DNA of 32,758 nt from Dethiobacter sp. (GTDB lineage Bacteria > Bacillota > Dethiobacteria > Dethiobacterales > Dethiobacteraceae), in assembly GCA_018335875.1 (NCBI GenBank), contig JAGXRN010000024.1, forward strand, positions 1 to 32,758. Direction: 5' to 3'. The notes below the pieces were generated by a model, which was given only the letters and a program-made list of their open reading frames with translations, was not told the DNA's origin and made no database searches. A program made the translations under genes and the position numbers. Below are positions 7,535 through 16,343 of this stretch, piece by piece. Positions within the stretch are counted from its first letter, which is position 1, and the number at the start of each line of letters is the position of its first letter.

Positions 7535-9419
7535 ATGGTTCATTTTTTTTTATTTGTATTTTTTAGTTTAATAGCTTATTGCTTTCCAAAGAAGTATAAA
7601 TTTTCTCATAATCGGGTCATTTCTCAAGCCTCGTTCTCAGGTGCTCCTCGCTATATTGCCGGAAGCACCAATGGTTCACCGTTGAGTGAGCTGGGGAGTC
7701 ATTGCGGGTATAAAGCGGTAATAGAAGAGAAAAAAGCTGCTTACAGTGCTTTATATACGACGATTACTTCTTTTGCAGCAGGTCGCCTGCTGGAATTTGC
7801 TGTCTCTTTGCAGTCTGATCACGGTGAAACTTTTTTTACCCCATCTGCAAAAAGGGATATTCACTTTAAGCCATATTCTATTGAAGAAGAGGCTGAAGAC
7901 CGCGGCTGGAAGCTTTTTTCAAATATTTTTTTCTTAAAAACAAACATTGCTGTCCTTCAGTTAAGGATTCAAGCAGGCACTAATAAGGGTACAGTAAGTA
8001 TATTTCCCTTTTATCTGGGGCTGGGATACACCTCAGCAGGCGATTGGAATCAGTGAATGGAGCCCCATAAAAGCAACGCATAGCCTGTTTAATCAGCTCG
8101 AACCTAATTGTTTAAATACAACAAAGAAAACGAGAGGGCAGGTGCCGTGTAAGCTATCAGATTCGCTGCACGGGGTCTTAAATTTCTATTCTCAATCCCC
8201 TCTGCAATCCTGGTCTGCAGTCAATATCTGCCAGCGCATGCAGAACAAGAAAAAGGCTAAACTTTTTCAAAAAAAAATCAATCCTTTATTAAGAGAAAAC
8301 TTAAGTTGGTGGGAAAGAAACAGACAGCGCCCCAGTGGTTTGTTTTTTTACCTGAACGGAATGGAATCGGGGTTAGATGACAGCCCGCGCTTTTATCCCC
8401 GGCGTTTTGTGCCCAGCTTTATTGCCGGGCTGCTGCCTCGCAATATCTGTGCTGTTGATCTTAACTGTTGGCTGTTCCAGTCATATATAAATTCTGCCTT
8501 CATAAGTTGGGAAGCGGGGCAGCCAAATACGGCAAAACAGCTTTATTTACGCGGCACCCGGCTGGCAGAAAAAATTGATCAAGACCTTTGGTGTGAGGAA
8601 GGGCAAGCCTGGCTGGATCAACGCCCGGATGGTTCTTTTGTCAGAGAGTTAACTCCGGTTGCCTGGTGGCCTGCTTTTGTCGGGGCTACACTGGATCTCA
8701 ACCGCATTAAGGCAGTTATAGAAAAACACTTGCTTGATGATCAGAAATTTTGGGGAAAGCACGGAATACCAAGCGTTTCTTTTTCCAGCTCCGCTTATAA
8801 TCATCGCCAGGACGGATATTACTGGAGAGGCCAGATCTGGTTGATAAACACCTACTCTGCTCTGGAGGTTCTTTTCCGTCACGGCTACACAAAAGAAGCA
8901 GAAGAGCTGCGTCGGAGGATCCTGACAACATTGACCGGTGCAGGAGGAATATATGAAACTTATAATGCTCTGACCGGAGAGAGAGGGTGGAGTTCGCGCG
9001 GCCCAGGCGATCCCGCCGCTTTCCAGTTTGGTATGTCCAGTGCCTGGGCGATGCAGATCCTATTATCCCGCTACCAGCAGTTTCGTTACCTTTTTAACGA
9101 CACACAAAATATTGAAGGATATATAAGGTGTGCCGATGTTTTTGGCGATTACCACCGAACATCTCCGCCAGGTACGGGGGAGCAAAATAAGAAAGCAGTT
9201 CTTTATGTGGAAACTCCCGGCTTTGAGGTGCCTCATATGAGTTTACAAAGCGCCGATGGCAAATCGCTTATCCAATCTTCCCTTGTGGATGTTCAATTTA
9301 CTGATCCTTATCACAACCTTCATACAAAATATGTTACCTTGTACTGGCATAAAAACCGCTTCAATTTAACAATTGGCGAGCGCCATCGCTTAAATTTATC
9401 TGTTGCCGTAAACTATTAA
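7535..9419 (+). pseudogene. GH63-type glycoside hydrolase, frameshifted
   Basis: Two open frames together spell a trehalase-like (GH63/MGH1-like) enzyme. Frame one (7535-8056) ends in nonsense, but near 8012 a 1-nt shift gives FPFYWGWDTPQQAIGISEW, the family's barrel motif, and continues in the frame of 8142-9419. That part has GMESGLDDSPRF (candidate catalytic Asp), PVAWWPAFVGA, YYWRGQIWLINTY and GIYETYNALTGE (candidate catalytic Glu). The first GTG of the second frame, 8142, has no role of its own. The N-terminal ~25 residues over a T-rich tract are doubtful. Either a pseudogene by single-base insertion or a sequencing error. Likely substrates are alpha-glucosides or mannosides (family inference). 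Confidence 0.7.
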
Positions 9420-9497
9420 AGAAATTAGTGATTGCCTTGCCGGCTGTTTCTTGGCGCGCTCAAAAGGAACCCTAAATGGGAACTTAAAAACAGGAAC

Positions 9498-9525
9498 ACT
9501 GACCTCAGTTGGTCAGTATTTTTTT
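9498..9525 (+). terminator. Intrinsic terminator after the GH63 gene
   Basis: A 7-bp stem ACTGACC/GGTCAGT with a 6-nt loop, followed by a T run. Confidence 0.75.
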
Positions 9526-9841
9526 GTGCCGGAAATTATAACGCTTTGCAGTCAGCAAAGGTGTAGCGGAACCGGCAAAAGCGCGCGTTAAGGGAACCGA
9601 ATAAGCGCGCTTTCTTATAATGACTAAAATATGACCGGAGAGGTATAACTTGTATATAGGCCTTTAGTATTGGCTGCACCAGTCATTTTTTTATCTGCAG
9701 TGTTAACAGACCCTTTAAATATCCCTCTATATTTTAGGATGCAGTGCATAAAAGATATCTTTTTAAGACCTGTCTGGCTGGACTTAATCGGATAACAATG
9801 CATAGTAACGTGAGAATAAGTAGAGATTAAGAGGTGGTAGC
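9526..9841. other. Intergenic stretch with a GC hairpin
   Basis: No gene seen. AAAGCGCGC (9578-9586) pairs with GCGCGCTTT (9605-9613) across an 18-nt loop and is followed by CTTATAA; it could be a weak terminator or an RNA structure. Confidence 0.35.
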
Positions 9842-10015
9842 GTGATTACTTTTGAGTGTCCAATATGTTTGACCGTGGAGTATAGCTCATGGAGCAGAAG
9901 AGATGTAGAACTTATCTCCTGTTCTATGTGTGGGGAAAAGTATAAGAATCCCCACTATGACAAGAATTTCAAAGCCAGAATTAAAAATGATGAAGGACAT
10001 AACGAAACGGGATAG
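9842..10015 (+). CDS. Small zinc-ribbon protein (57 aa)
   Basis: GTG start preceded by GAGGTGG. The peptide has two knuckles, FECPICLTVEY and ISCSMCGEKY, i.e. CxxC-x22-CxxC, a typical zinc ribbon, then a charged tail. It stands alone between terminators, so it is its own transcription unit. Such small ribbons act as nucleic-acid-binding or adaptor proteins; no specific function can be named. Conserved Cys spacing, SD and flanking terminators argue that it is real. Confidence 0.65.
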   Translation: MITFECPICLTVEYSSWSRRDVELISCSMCGEKYKNPHYDKNFKARIKNDEGHNETG

Positions 10016-10032
10016 GTCAATGATTAGTGCGA

Positions 10033-10066
10033 AAAGCCCGCCGCAGCCAGTGCTGCGGCGGGCTTT
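10033..10066 (+). terminator. Strong GC hairpin, probable terminator
   Basis: A perfect 14-bp stem AAAGCCCGCCGCAG/CTGCGGCGGGCTTT with a 6-nt loop, 17 nt after the zinc-ribbon gene. The T tract is short (TTT), so termination could be leaky. Confidence 0.7.
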
Positions 10067-10203
10067 AGCTATTTATGCTGCAGTATAATGACTTAAGTGA
10101 TTTTAATAACTGGACAAAAAGGAATTTCCTATCAGCTTGAAGAAGTTATTCTTTTACTTAATATCATGCTCAAAAGGAATAAGAAGTCGCTGAGGAGGCA
10201 GTT

Positions 10204-11967
10204 ATGTTTGAACTGCTGGTAGTACTGCTGCAAAGGATTGGTATCACTGTCACGGTTGCTTTTGTCCTGACAAGGGTGCCTCTTGTACGGCGCCTGATTG
10301 ACCGTGAGCAAACTGAGTTTAAAGAGAGAGTTTTTTTGGTGGTAATTTTTGGCCTGTTTGGTATCCTGGGGACTTATACGGGAATACCGGTGCAGTCTGC
10401 CCAGGAACTGGCGCCGATTTACGGCGGCCCCGTGACACAACAGCAAGCTCTGGCCAATTCCAGAGTAGTGGGCATATTTGTGGCGGGACTGCTCGGTGGC
10501 CCCTACATTGGCCTTGGCGCCGGGCTGCTGGCCGGAATACACCGGTACTCTCTGGGTGGTTTTACCGGTTTTTCCTGCGGTCTGGCCACAGCCGTGGAAG
10601 GGTTGCTTGCCGGTATTATCGGCCGGAAACTAAACCGTGTCCATATCCGCCCGGCCGTGGCTTTTACTGCAGGAGCCCTGCTCGAGGCGCTGCAGATGGT
10701 AATTATTCTTTTACTGGCGCGGCCCTTTGCAGACGCTGTGGCATTGGTCAAGCTGATAGCTCTGCCCATGATTCTGTCCAACGCTGCCGGCATTACAATT
10801 TTTGTTTTGATTCTGCAAAGCGTGTTGGCAGAGGAGCAGCGGGCAGGTGCTGTTTTGGCTAATAAATCACTGCAGATCGCCGATCAGACGCTGCCCTACC
10901 TGCGGGCGGGCCTGAATGCTGAAACTGCGAAGGCTACAGCAGAGATTATTAAAAGGACAATCCAGGTTGCTGCCGTAGTGATTACCGACAAAGAACAGAT
11001 ATTGGCCCACGTCGGCATCGGCGATGAAGACCACCGGCCTGGCACTATTATTTCTTCCGGAAACACCCGTAGGGTGCTTGAGACAGGAAGCCTTCACATC
11101 GCCCGCACAAAGGGTGAAATCGCCTGTGTTAATCCCCACTGCCAGTTTACCTCGTCTATTATTGTACCGTTAAAGCGAGAGGAAACAATTCTTGGCGCCT
11201 TACACCTGTTTTGGCGCAGGCACCAGATAAATGCTGTAGACCTGGAATTGGCACACGGCCTTGCCCATCTGTTTTCCACACAGCTGGAACTGGCCCGTCT
11301 TGATGAGCAGGCCCGGTTGCTGGCAAAAGCTGAAATCAAGGCGCTGCAGGCCCAGATTAACCCGCACTTTCTCTTCAATTGCCTCAATACCATTGTTTCC
11401 ATGTACAGGGAAAAGCCTGAAACAGCCCGCTGTCTTTTAATCAATCTGGGAAATTTTTTTCGGCAGAACCTGCAATCGTCCAATCAGGAACTGGTTACCC
11501 TTGAGAAAGAAATCGGGCACATTCAATCTTACCTGGTAATTGAAAAAGCACGCTTTCAGGAAGATCTTCAAGTTAATTTTGAGGTTGATCCGGACGTGTT
11601 GGATATTTTGCTGCCGCCCCTGACGCTGCAGCCCCTTGTGGAAAACGCCATTAAACATGGCCTGCGCCAGCGTCTTGGCGGAGGCGCAATCACGATTAAA
11701 GCCGGCCGGGTTGTGGGAGGGGCACAGATAACGGTTGCAGACGATGGGGTGGGAATGACAGCTGATAAAATACATTCCTGCCTGAATGGAAGCAGTACCG
11801 GGACGAGCGGCAGCGGCATAGGCCTTAGCAATGTCCATCAGAGGCTGATGGGAATGTTCGGCCGGGATTCCGGCCTGAAAATCGTCAGCCGGTTTGGCCG
11901 GGGAACTGATGTAACTCTTTTTATTCCCGGACCCGATGCAAAAAGAAGGGAGGTTTCAATGCTTTGA
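10204..11967 (+). CDS. LytS/BtsS-type sensor histidine kinase
   Basis: A 587-aa membrane kinase. The N-terminal ~200 residues form the 5TM-5TMR_LYT sensor (segments such as VFLVVIFGLFGILGTYTGIP and GLGAGLLAGIHRYSLGGF). A GAF-like region follows (~220-360), then the His_kinase box QINPHFLFNCLNTI with H388 as phospho-acceptor, and a HATPase domain with N box ENAIKHGL (~480) and GSGIGLSNVHQRL. The stop overlaps the LytTR gene by 4 nt. A CstA-family transporter gene follows, the arrangement of the pyruvate-responsive BtsSR/LytST systems, so extracellular pyruvate or a related carboxylate is the likely signal (inference). Confidence 0.93.
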   Translation: MFELLVVLLQRIGITVTVAFVLTRVPLVRRLIDREQTEFKERVFLVVIFGLFGILGTYTGIPVQSAQELAPIYGGPVTQQQALANSRVVGIFVAGLLGGPYIGLGAGLLAGIHRYSLGGFTGFSCGLATAVEGLLAGIIGRKLNRVHIRPAVAFTAGALLEALQMVIILLLARPFADAVALVKLIALPMILSNAAGITIFVLILQSVLAEEQRAGAVLANKSLQIADQTLPYLRAGLNAETAKATAEIIKRTIQVAAVVITDKEQILAHVGIGDEDHRPGTIISSGNTRRVLETGSLHIARTKGEIACVNPHCQFTSSIIVPLKREETILGALHLFWRRHQINAVDLELAHGLAHLFSTQLELARLDEQARLLAKAEIKALQAQINPHFLFNCLNTIVSMYREKPETARCLLINLGNFFRQNLQSSNQELVTLEKEIGHIQSYLVIEKARFQEDLQVNFEVDPDVLDILLPPLTLQPLVENAIKHGLRQRLGGGAITIKAGRVVGGAQITVADDGVGMTADKIHSCLNGSSTGTSGSGIGLSNVHQRLMGMFGRDSGLKIVSRFGRGTDVTLFIPGPDAKRREVSML

Positions 11968-12731
11968 GAGTTATGGTGGTGGACGATGAAGTGCTGTCCA
12001 GGAATGAGCTGAAGTTTCTCCTGGGAGCTTACCCTCATATTGAGGTGTGCGGCGAAGCTGCCAACGGAGAAACTGCTCTGGAAATGTGTAAAAGTCTAAA
12101 GCCGGACGCCGTTTTTCTCGACATCCAGATGCCGGGAATCGGGGGGCTGGCGGCCGCCGGAAAGCTGATGCAGCAAGAAGAGCCTCCGGTTATCATTTTC
12201 GCCACAGCTTATGACAAGCATGCTATCCAGGCATTTGAGCTGAACGCTGTAGATTATTTACTCAAACCCTTTTCCCAGGAACGTCTCTGCCACACCGTCC
12301 AGCGGCTGGAGCAGAATTGGGTGAAAAAAGAAAACGTGGTGGACCGCCTGGAACAGCTGCTGTCAAGGTTGGAAACTGGTTTTCCCCAACAGGGAATAGT
12401 TGTTAAACTGACTGCTGAGGTCGATGAGCGTTTTATTGTTCTCAACCATACAGACCTGGCTTTTGCCTATGTTGAAGGACGGTATGTCTATCTGAAGATC
12501 CGGGACCGGTCCTACCGCTCGCGTTATTCCATGAAAGAACTGGAGGGACGACTCCCCGCGCCGCCTTTCTTTCGCTGCCACAGGGGCTATCTGGTAAATA
12601 TTAACTGGGTAAAAGAAATTCACCCGTGGTTCAACGGGACATATCAGCTGATTGTCAACGACAATGAGCTTTCAGAGATCCCGGTGAGCCGCCTTCACGT
12701 AAAAGAGATGAAAAAACTCCTTCATTTGTAA
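11964..12731 (+). CDS. LytTR-family response regulator
   Basis: A 255-aa regulator: receiver domain (MRVMVVDDE; phospho-acceptor D53 in VFLDIQMPG; Lys in DYLLKPF) followed by a LytTR DNA-binding domain (~150-255) with YVEGRYVYLKIRDRSY and FRCHRGYLVNINWVKEI. It starts at TTG 11964, inside the kinase stop (TTGA), with GGGAGG 11 nt upstream; this start gives the canonical MRVMVVDDE. Partner of the preceding kinase. The adjacent cstA gene is the obvious target. Confidence 0.94.
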   Translation: MRVMVVDDEVLSRNELKFLLGAYPHIEVCGEAANGETALEMCKSLKPDAVFLDIQMPGIGGLAAAGKLMQQEEPPVIIFATAYDKHAIQAFELNAVDYLLKPFSQERLCHTVQRLEQNWVKKENVVDRLEQLLSRLETGFPQQGIVVKLTAEVDERFIVLNHTDLAFAYVEGRYVYLKIRDRSYRSRYSMKELEGRLPAPPFFRCHRGYLVNINWVKEIHPWFNGTYQLIVNDNELSEIPVSRLHVKEMKKLLHL

Positions 12732-13039
12732 TCATATTTTTTTAATTCATTCCTGTCCTTTAAGATCAGCCGCTTCCACCAGGGCCGGCCCTGTAAATTT
12801 CAGACTAAGGCAGTAATAAGAATAGTCAAAATTTTGAATGCATTTCAAGCACGCTTTTTGTCCGCTCAGGCGCTGATTCAAACATTAATTGCAGACAAGC
12901 TTCAAACGGTGCTAAATCCGTTATAAAATTTATGTGGATTAGTTAAATAAATAACAAAAAGGATGTGGTAATAGAGATTAGCAAAAGAGGGTTAACGGGT
13001 TAGTATGGAGGCATTCCCACACTGAAAGGAGGAAATGAA
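12732..13039 (+). promoter_or_regulatory. Upstream region of cstA with a candidate LytTR site
   Basis: About 300 bp without a gene. AACGG (12905-12909) and CCGTT (12918-12922) form an inverted repeat directly before TATAAA (12922-12927); reverse-strand ACCGTTTG resembles a LytTR half-site. No convincing -35 box is present, which would suit an activator-dependent promoter. Weak evidence. Confidence 0.3.
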
Positions 13040-14692
13040 GTGCACGCTTTACTGTTTGTAGTTGCAGGTCTGGTGCTGTATATATTATCCTATCGCTTTT
13101 ATGCCAAGTTCCTGTCCGAAAAAATATGGCAGCTGGACCCAAACCGTCAGACGCCGGCTTATAAGTATGAAGATGATTTTGAATTTGTTCCTACCGATAC
13201 GCCGGTTGTTGCAGGCCATCATTTTACCTCAATCGCGGGTGCCGCGCCCATTGTGGGGCCGGTTGTCGCCGCTATCTGGGGCTGGGCGCCGGCACTGCTC
13301 TGGATAATATTTGGCACCATTTTTCTTGGTGCGGTGCACGACTTGGGAGCGCTTGTCGCTTCTCTCAGGCATGAAGGGAGAGGCATTGCGGACTTCCTGA
13401 AAGATTTGCTGGGAAAACGAGCGATGCAGCTGATGTATGTGGTGGTATTTTTCCTTCTTGTTTTGGTTTCCGCAGTATTTGTCCATGTTATCGCAGTACT
13501 TGCATCCAATTTCCCGGCTGCCGTCTACTCAGTCTGGATCGAAATTCCTCTCGCTATCTTTATCGGCCTGCTGATCCGCTACAAGTGGAAAGTAAATTTG
13601 TATGTTGCGGCAATTATCGCAGTGGTAATTATGTACGCAGTAATCTTGCTGGGAGTACGTTATCCTTTCCAACTCGACTACAAGACATGGGTATATATTC
13701 TGCTTGCTTACATGTTCATCGCTGCCCGCCTGCCTGTATGGCTTCTGGTGCAGCCGCGTGATTTCATCAACGGCATTCAGTTAGTCATTGCCCTGGCGTT
13801 CGCCACAGTGGGAATAGTGGCGTTGGCCGCCACTGGCGGTGGTCAACTGACCGCACCGGCACTGAGGGCTGCCCCACCAGGAGCCCCGCCGATTTGGCCG
13901 TTCGTAATGGTGACCATTGCCTGCGGTGCCATTTCAGGATGGCACTCCATAGTAGGCAGCGGCACCACGCCAAAACAGCTCAAGAATGAGCGGGATGCCA
14001 AGTTTATCGGCTACGGCTCCATGCTCGGGGAAGGCTACCTGGCCATAATCGCCCTCCTGACTGCTGTTGTCGGCCTCGGTGTGGTTGGCTACAATGATTT
14101 TTATGGCGCCTGGGGCAAGGCCGCGTGGCCGGCAATTTGGGCACAGGGAGGTTCGACCTTCCTGATACCGCTTGGCATACCGGCTGTGGTCGGTGCTGCG
14201 TTTTTCGCAGTGGTGGCAAAAAGCTTTGCCATGACCACCCTGGATTCGGCAATGAGGTTTACGCGGATCGCCTTTGCCGAAAGTACTGTGACTTTCGGAT
14301 TGCCCAAGTTTCTCAGGGACAAAACTATTTCGTTGATCCCGGGTGCAGTGGTGATCTTCCTCCTCGCCAACTCCGGGTACGGTATGATCCTCTGGCCGTT
14401 GTTCGGGGCCAGCAACCAGATACTGGCAGCGATTGCGCTTTTAGCTGCAGCAACTTTCTTGATGACACTCCGCCGTCCGACCATTCACTATATCATACCG
14501 TTCGTAATCATGATTATAACTTCGATGACAGCCATGGCATACGAAATCTTTACAAGATATATCCCAAACGGTATGTGGCTCCTGATTATTATCGGCAGTG
14601 CAGTTTTCGTGTGCGGCCTGGGAGTTGTGGTCATCGCTTTGCAGACATGGCATAGCAAAAAAGCAGAACTTACTATATCTAAAGACGTTTAA
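13040..14692 (+). CDS. cstA: CstA-family carbon starvation / pyruvate transporter
   Basis: A 550-aa integral membrane protein with many hydrophobic segments. Family signatures include the N-terminal SYRFYAKFLSEKIW, the PTDTPVVAGHHFTSIAGAAP block, GAVHDLGALVASLRHEGRGI, and GWHSIVGSGTTPKQLKNE. E. coli relatives CstA and BtsT import peptides or pyruvate by proton symport. This length resembles the shorter Firmicute forms rather than the ~700-aa E. coli proteins. The GTG start has AGGAGG upstream. It sits 308 bp after the LytS/LytTR pair and ends at a strong terminator, so it forms a single-gene unit probably controlled by that pair. Pyruvate as substrate is inference. Confidence 0.93.
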   Translation: MHALLFVVAGLVLYILSYRFYAKFLSEKIWQLDPNRQTPAYKYEDDFEFVPTDTPVVAGHHFTSIAGAAPIVGPVVAAIWGWAPALLWIIFGTIFLGAVHDLGALVASLRHEGRGIADFLKDLLGKRAMQLMYVVVFFLLVLVSAVFVHVIAVLASNFPAAVYSVWIEIPLAIFIGLLIRYKWKVNLYVAAIIAVVIMYAVILLGVRYPFQLDYKTWVYILLAYMFIAARLPVWLLVQPRDFINGIQLVIALAFATVGIVALAATGGGQLTAPALRAAPPGAPPIWPFVMVTIACGAISGWHSIVGSGTTPKQLKNERDAKFIGYGSMLGEGYLAIIALLTAVVGLGVVGYNDFYGAWGKAAWPAIWAQGGSTFLIPLGIPAVVGAAFFAVVAKSFAMTTLDSAMRFTRIAFAESTVTFGLPKFLRDKTISLIPGAVVIFLLANSGYGMILWPLFGASNQILAAIALLAAATFLMTLRRPTIHYIIPFVIMIITSMTAMAYEIFTRYIPNGMWLLIIIGSAVFVCGLGVVVIALQTWHSKKAELTISKDV

Positions 14693-14702
14693 CCGCCTCG
14701 CG

Positions 14703-14747
14703 ACAAATGCCTCCCCTTGCTGTGAAAGGGGAGGCATTTGTATTTTT
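14703..14747 (+). terminator. Terminator of cstA
   Basis: A perfect 16-bp stem (14703-14718 with 14726-14741), 7-nt loop, then ATTTTT. Confidence 0.92.
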
Positions 14748-14831
14748 AACTAACACTACAGCGAAAACTAACACCTCTTTTTAACAACTCATGTACCGCA
14801 CAAAAATGGATCAAGCTTTGTCAGCGTTTTT

Positions 14832-15312
14832 TTATAATTTTGTTCGTTTAATGTCGGCAGGTGCATTGCTAAACGCATATTTTACTTTACCATCAGCGTA
14901 TTTGCGTATGTACAGCCATACCTCCTGGTAGGGAATAAAATGTGATGATTCTTTTGTAGCTTCGATAACCCTAAGGCATTTAACCTGTGCGACAATCGGC
15001 CCCTTGGCTCCTTCGCCAAGAACTACCTCTCGCCAGGGGATACTCTTATCTCTGGCAATTTGAGATACAGGGATCGGTTGAGTGGACGCTCTTAATTTTT
15101 CAGGTTTTTTGCCGCGGCCACTGTACTCAGGCACGTAAACGGTTGGCATACTTTGCCATACCATGATGTTTTCAGGAATATCGGCAAAGTAATAATATTC
15201 TTCCGGTAGGGAAGCGAGAAACTCTTTGTTTCGGCCAAAGAAGGAGTCACAACCGATCCAGCGAGCCGGAAACAAGCCGGAAGCCGCTGTTTGGATGATC
15301 ATTTCCAAAGCC
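14832..15312 (-). pseudogene. Internal fragment of an IS701-type transposase
   Basis: The minus strand reads ALEMIIQTAASGLFPARWIG, CDSFFGRNKEFLASLP (with a conserved DDE-type Asp), EEYYYFADIPENIMVWQ and VPEYSGRGKKPEKLR, which resemble IS701-family transposases. The N-terminal part (upstream of ~15312) and the C-terminal part with the later catalytic Glu region are missing. The frame ends at 14832, and the next frame stays open only to about 14770. No terminal repeats are visible. The right edge joins another transposase fragment on the opposite strand. Confidence 0.75.
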
Positions 15313-15642
15313 AACGTGGTTAAGTTTACGAAAAAGAAACTCCAAGCCGACATTTGCCGCGACAAGATGGGTGAAGCGCGGTTCCAAGAATTGGCCGCCT
15401 TCCGGGCGGGTGTTGAAGGTGTGCCTTCGGTACTGCGAAGGAAGTATGCGATAGATGATATTCCGGTTAGAGGTCTGAACCGATCTAGGCTTTGGGTAAG
15501 CTGCAAGATAATGGCCTACAACTTCAAGTCGTTCTTCGGATATTGCAGGCGTTGTTTTGGCGCCGCCTCCTTCACCGGCCCAAAATTTCTTTTCTACCAG
15601 TAAAATATCTTAGAATTATTCAAGGTTTGTGGGTTTGAATCA
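15313..15642 (+). mobile_element. 3' end fragment of a DDE-type insertion sequence (copy 1)
   Basis: The plus strand encodes the last ~95 residues of a transposase: KLQADICRDKMGEARFQEL, AAFRAGVEGVPSVLRRKY, then PVRGLNRSRLWVSCKIMAYN, ending at 15603. It is followed by a terminal inverted repeat GTTTGTGGGTTTGAATCA (15625-15642). The same C-terminus and an 18-nt end with one mismatch occur at 31484-31834 on the other strand. The 5' part has been replaced by the IS701 fragment. Family naming (IS1182/IS4-like) is tentative. Confidence 0.7.
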
Positions 15643-15851
15643 TTAATACATATTCGTCACAAGCAGGAGGGCGATTATGGGAATCAACACAATATTTCAA
15701 ATGGAAATGTATAACATCATCTCACCAAATAAGAATAATTGGAGAAAGAATTAATCCATTTTGGAATACCGGTGCCTAGTACACATAGAAGTTTCCCACT
15801 TCAGATAAGCTAAAAGTAATGCTGATATAAAGAAAGGAGCCATAAAAACCT

Positions 15852-16193
15852 GTGAAGCCCATATTAAAGTGGCAGTATGACCAGCTTATAAAAGAGCTTC
15901 TGCTGTTGCAGGAGCACCAGACCGACACAGCATGTCCATGTTCAACCGACGGGGAAATGTGTGTCCGCAAACATCTGATGGCCATTGAAGGATATGCCCA
16001 GGAAACCATCGCCATGGCTGATGATGAGTACAGGGATAAACTTAAAGACCTTGCTGTGGAAGCGCAGACCTACCGTCAACAGGAAGAAAAAGCACTGCTT
16101 GGAGAGGGCGAACATGTTAGTCTTATTGAATGGACTCGTAATTGGCGTAAAGAATTTGAGGAGCACAGCCTCGCCCCCGGTACTCACGACTGA
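15852..16193 (+). CDS. Uncharacterised protein with a CPC-x7-C motif
   Basis: A 113-aa hydrophilic, helix-rich protein starting at GTG; AAGGAG lies about 13 nt upstream. The only striking motif is TACPCSTDGEMCVRKHLMAI near residues 27-46, where three Cys and one His could bind a metal. The rest is amphipathic helix. I do not recognise the family. It lies 150 bp before the DUF91/RAMA nuclease gene on the same strand and could be in its transcript. Coding status is supported by length, amino-acid composition and SD. Confidence 0.6.
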   Translation: MKPILKWQYDQLIKELLLLQEHQTDTACPCSTDGEMCVRKHLMAIEGYAQETIAMADDEYRDKLKDLAVEAQTYRQQEEKALLGEGEHVSLIEWTRNWRKEFEEHSLAPGTHD

Positions 16194-16343
16194 ATGCTTT
16201 AGGTGAGCACCTGTTATTACTGGTTGACTTGGGTATGCCAATACATTTTCGTAACCTATGACCGCTTGCAGTGCCCATTGCTCTTTGGATTGAATATGTT
16301 GTATCAACATAACTCTTACATGGTTTGAGCAGGAGGCAAGGCA

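Noticed and set aside
14748..14776. Repeated AACTAACAC after cstA as an IS target duplication
   Set aside because: The two copies lie 11 bp apart on the same side of the IS701 fragment, not flanking it.
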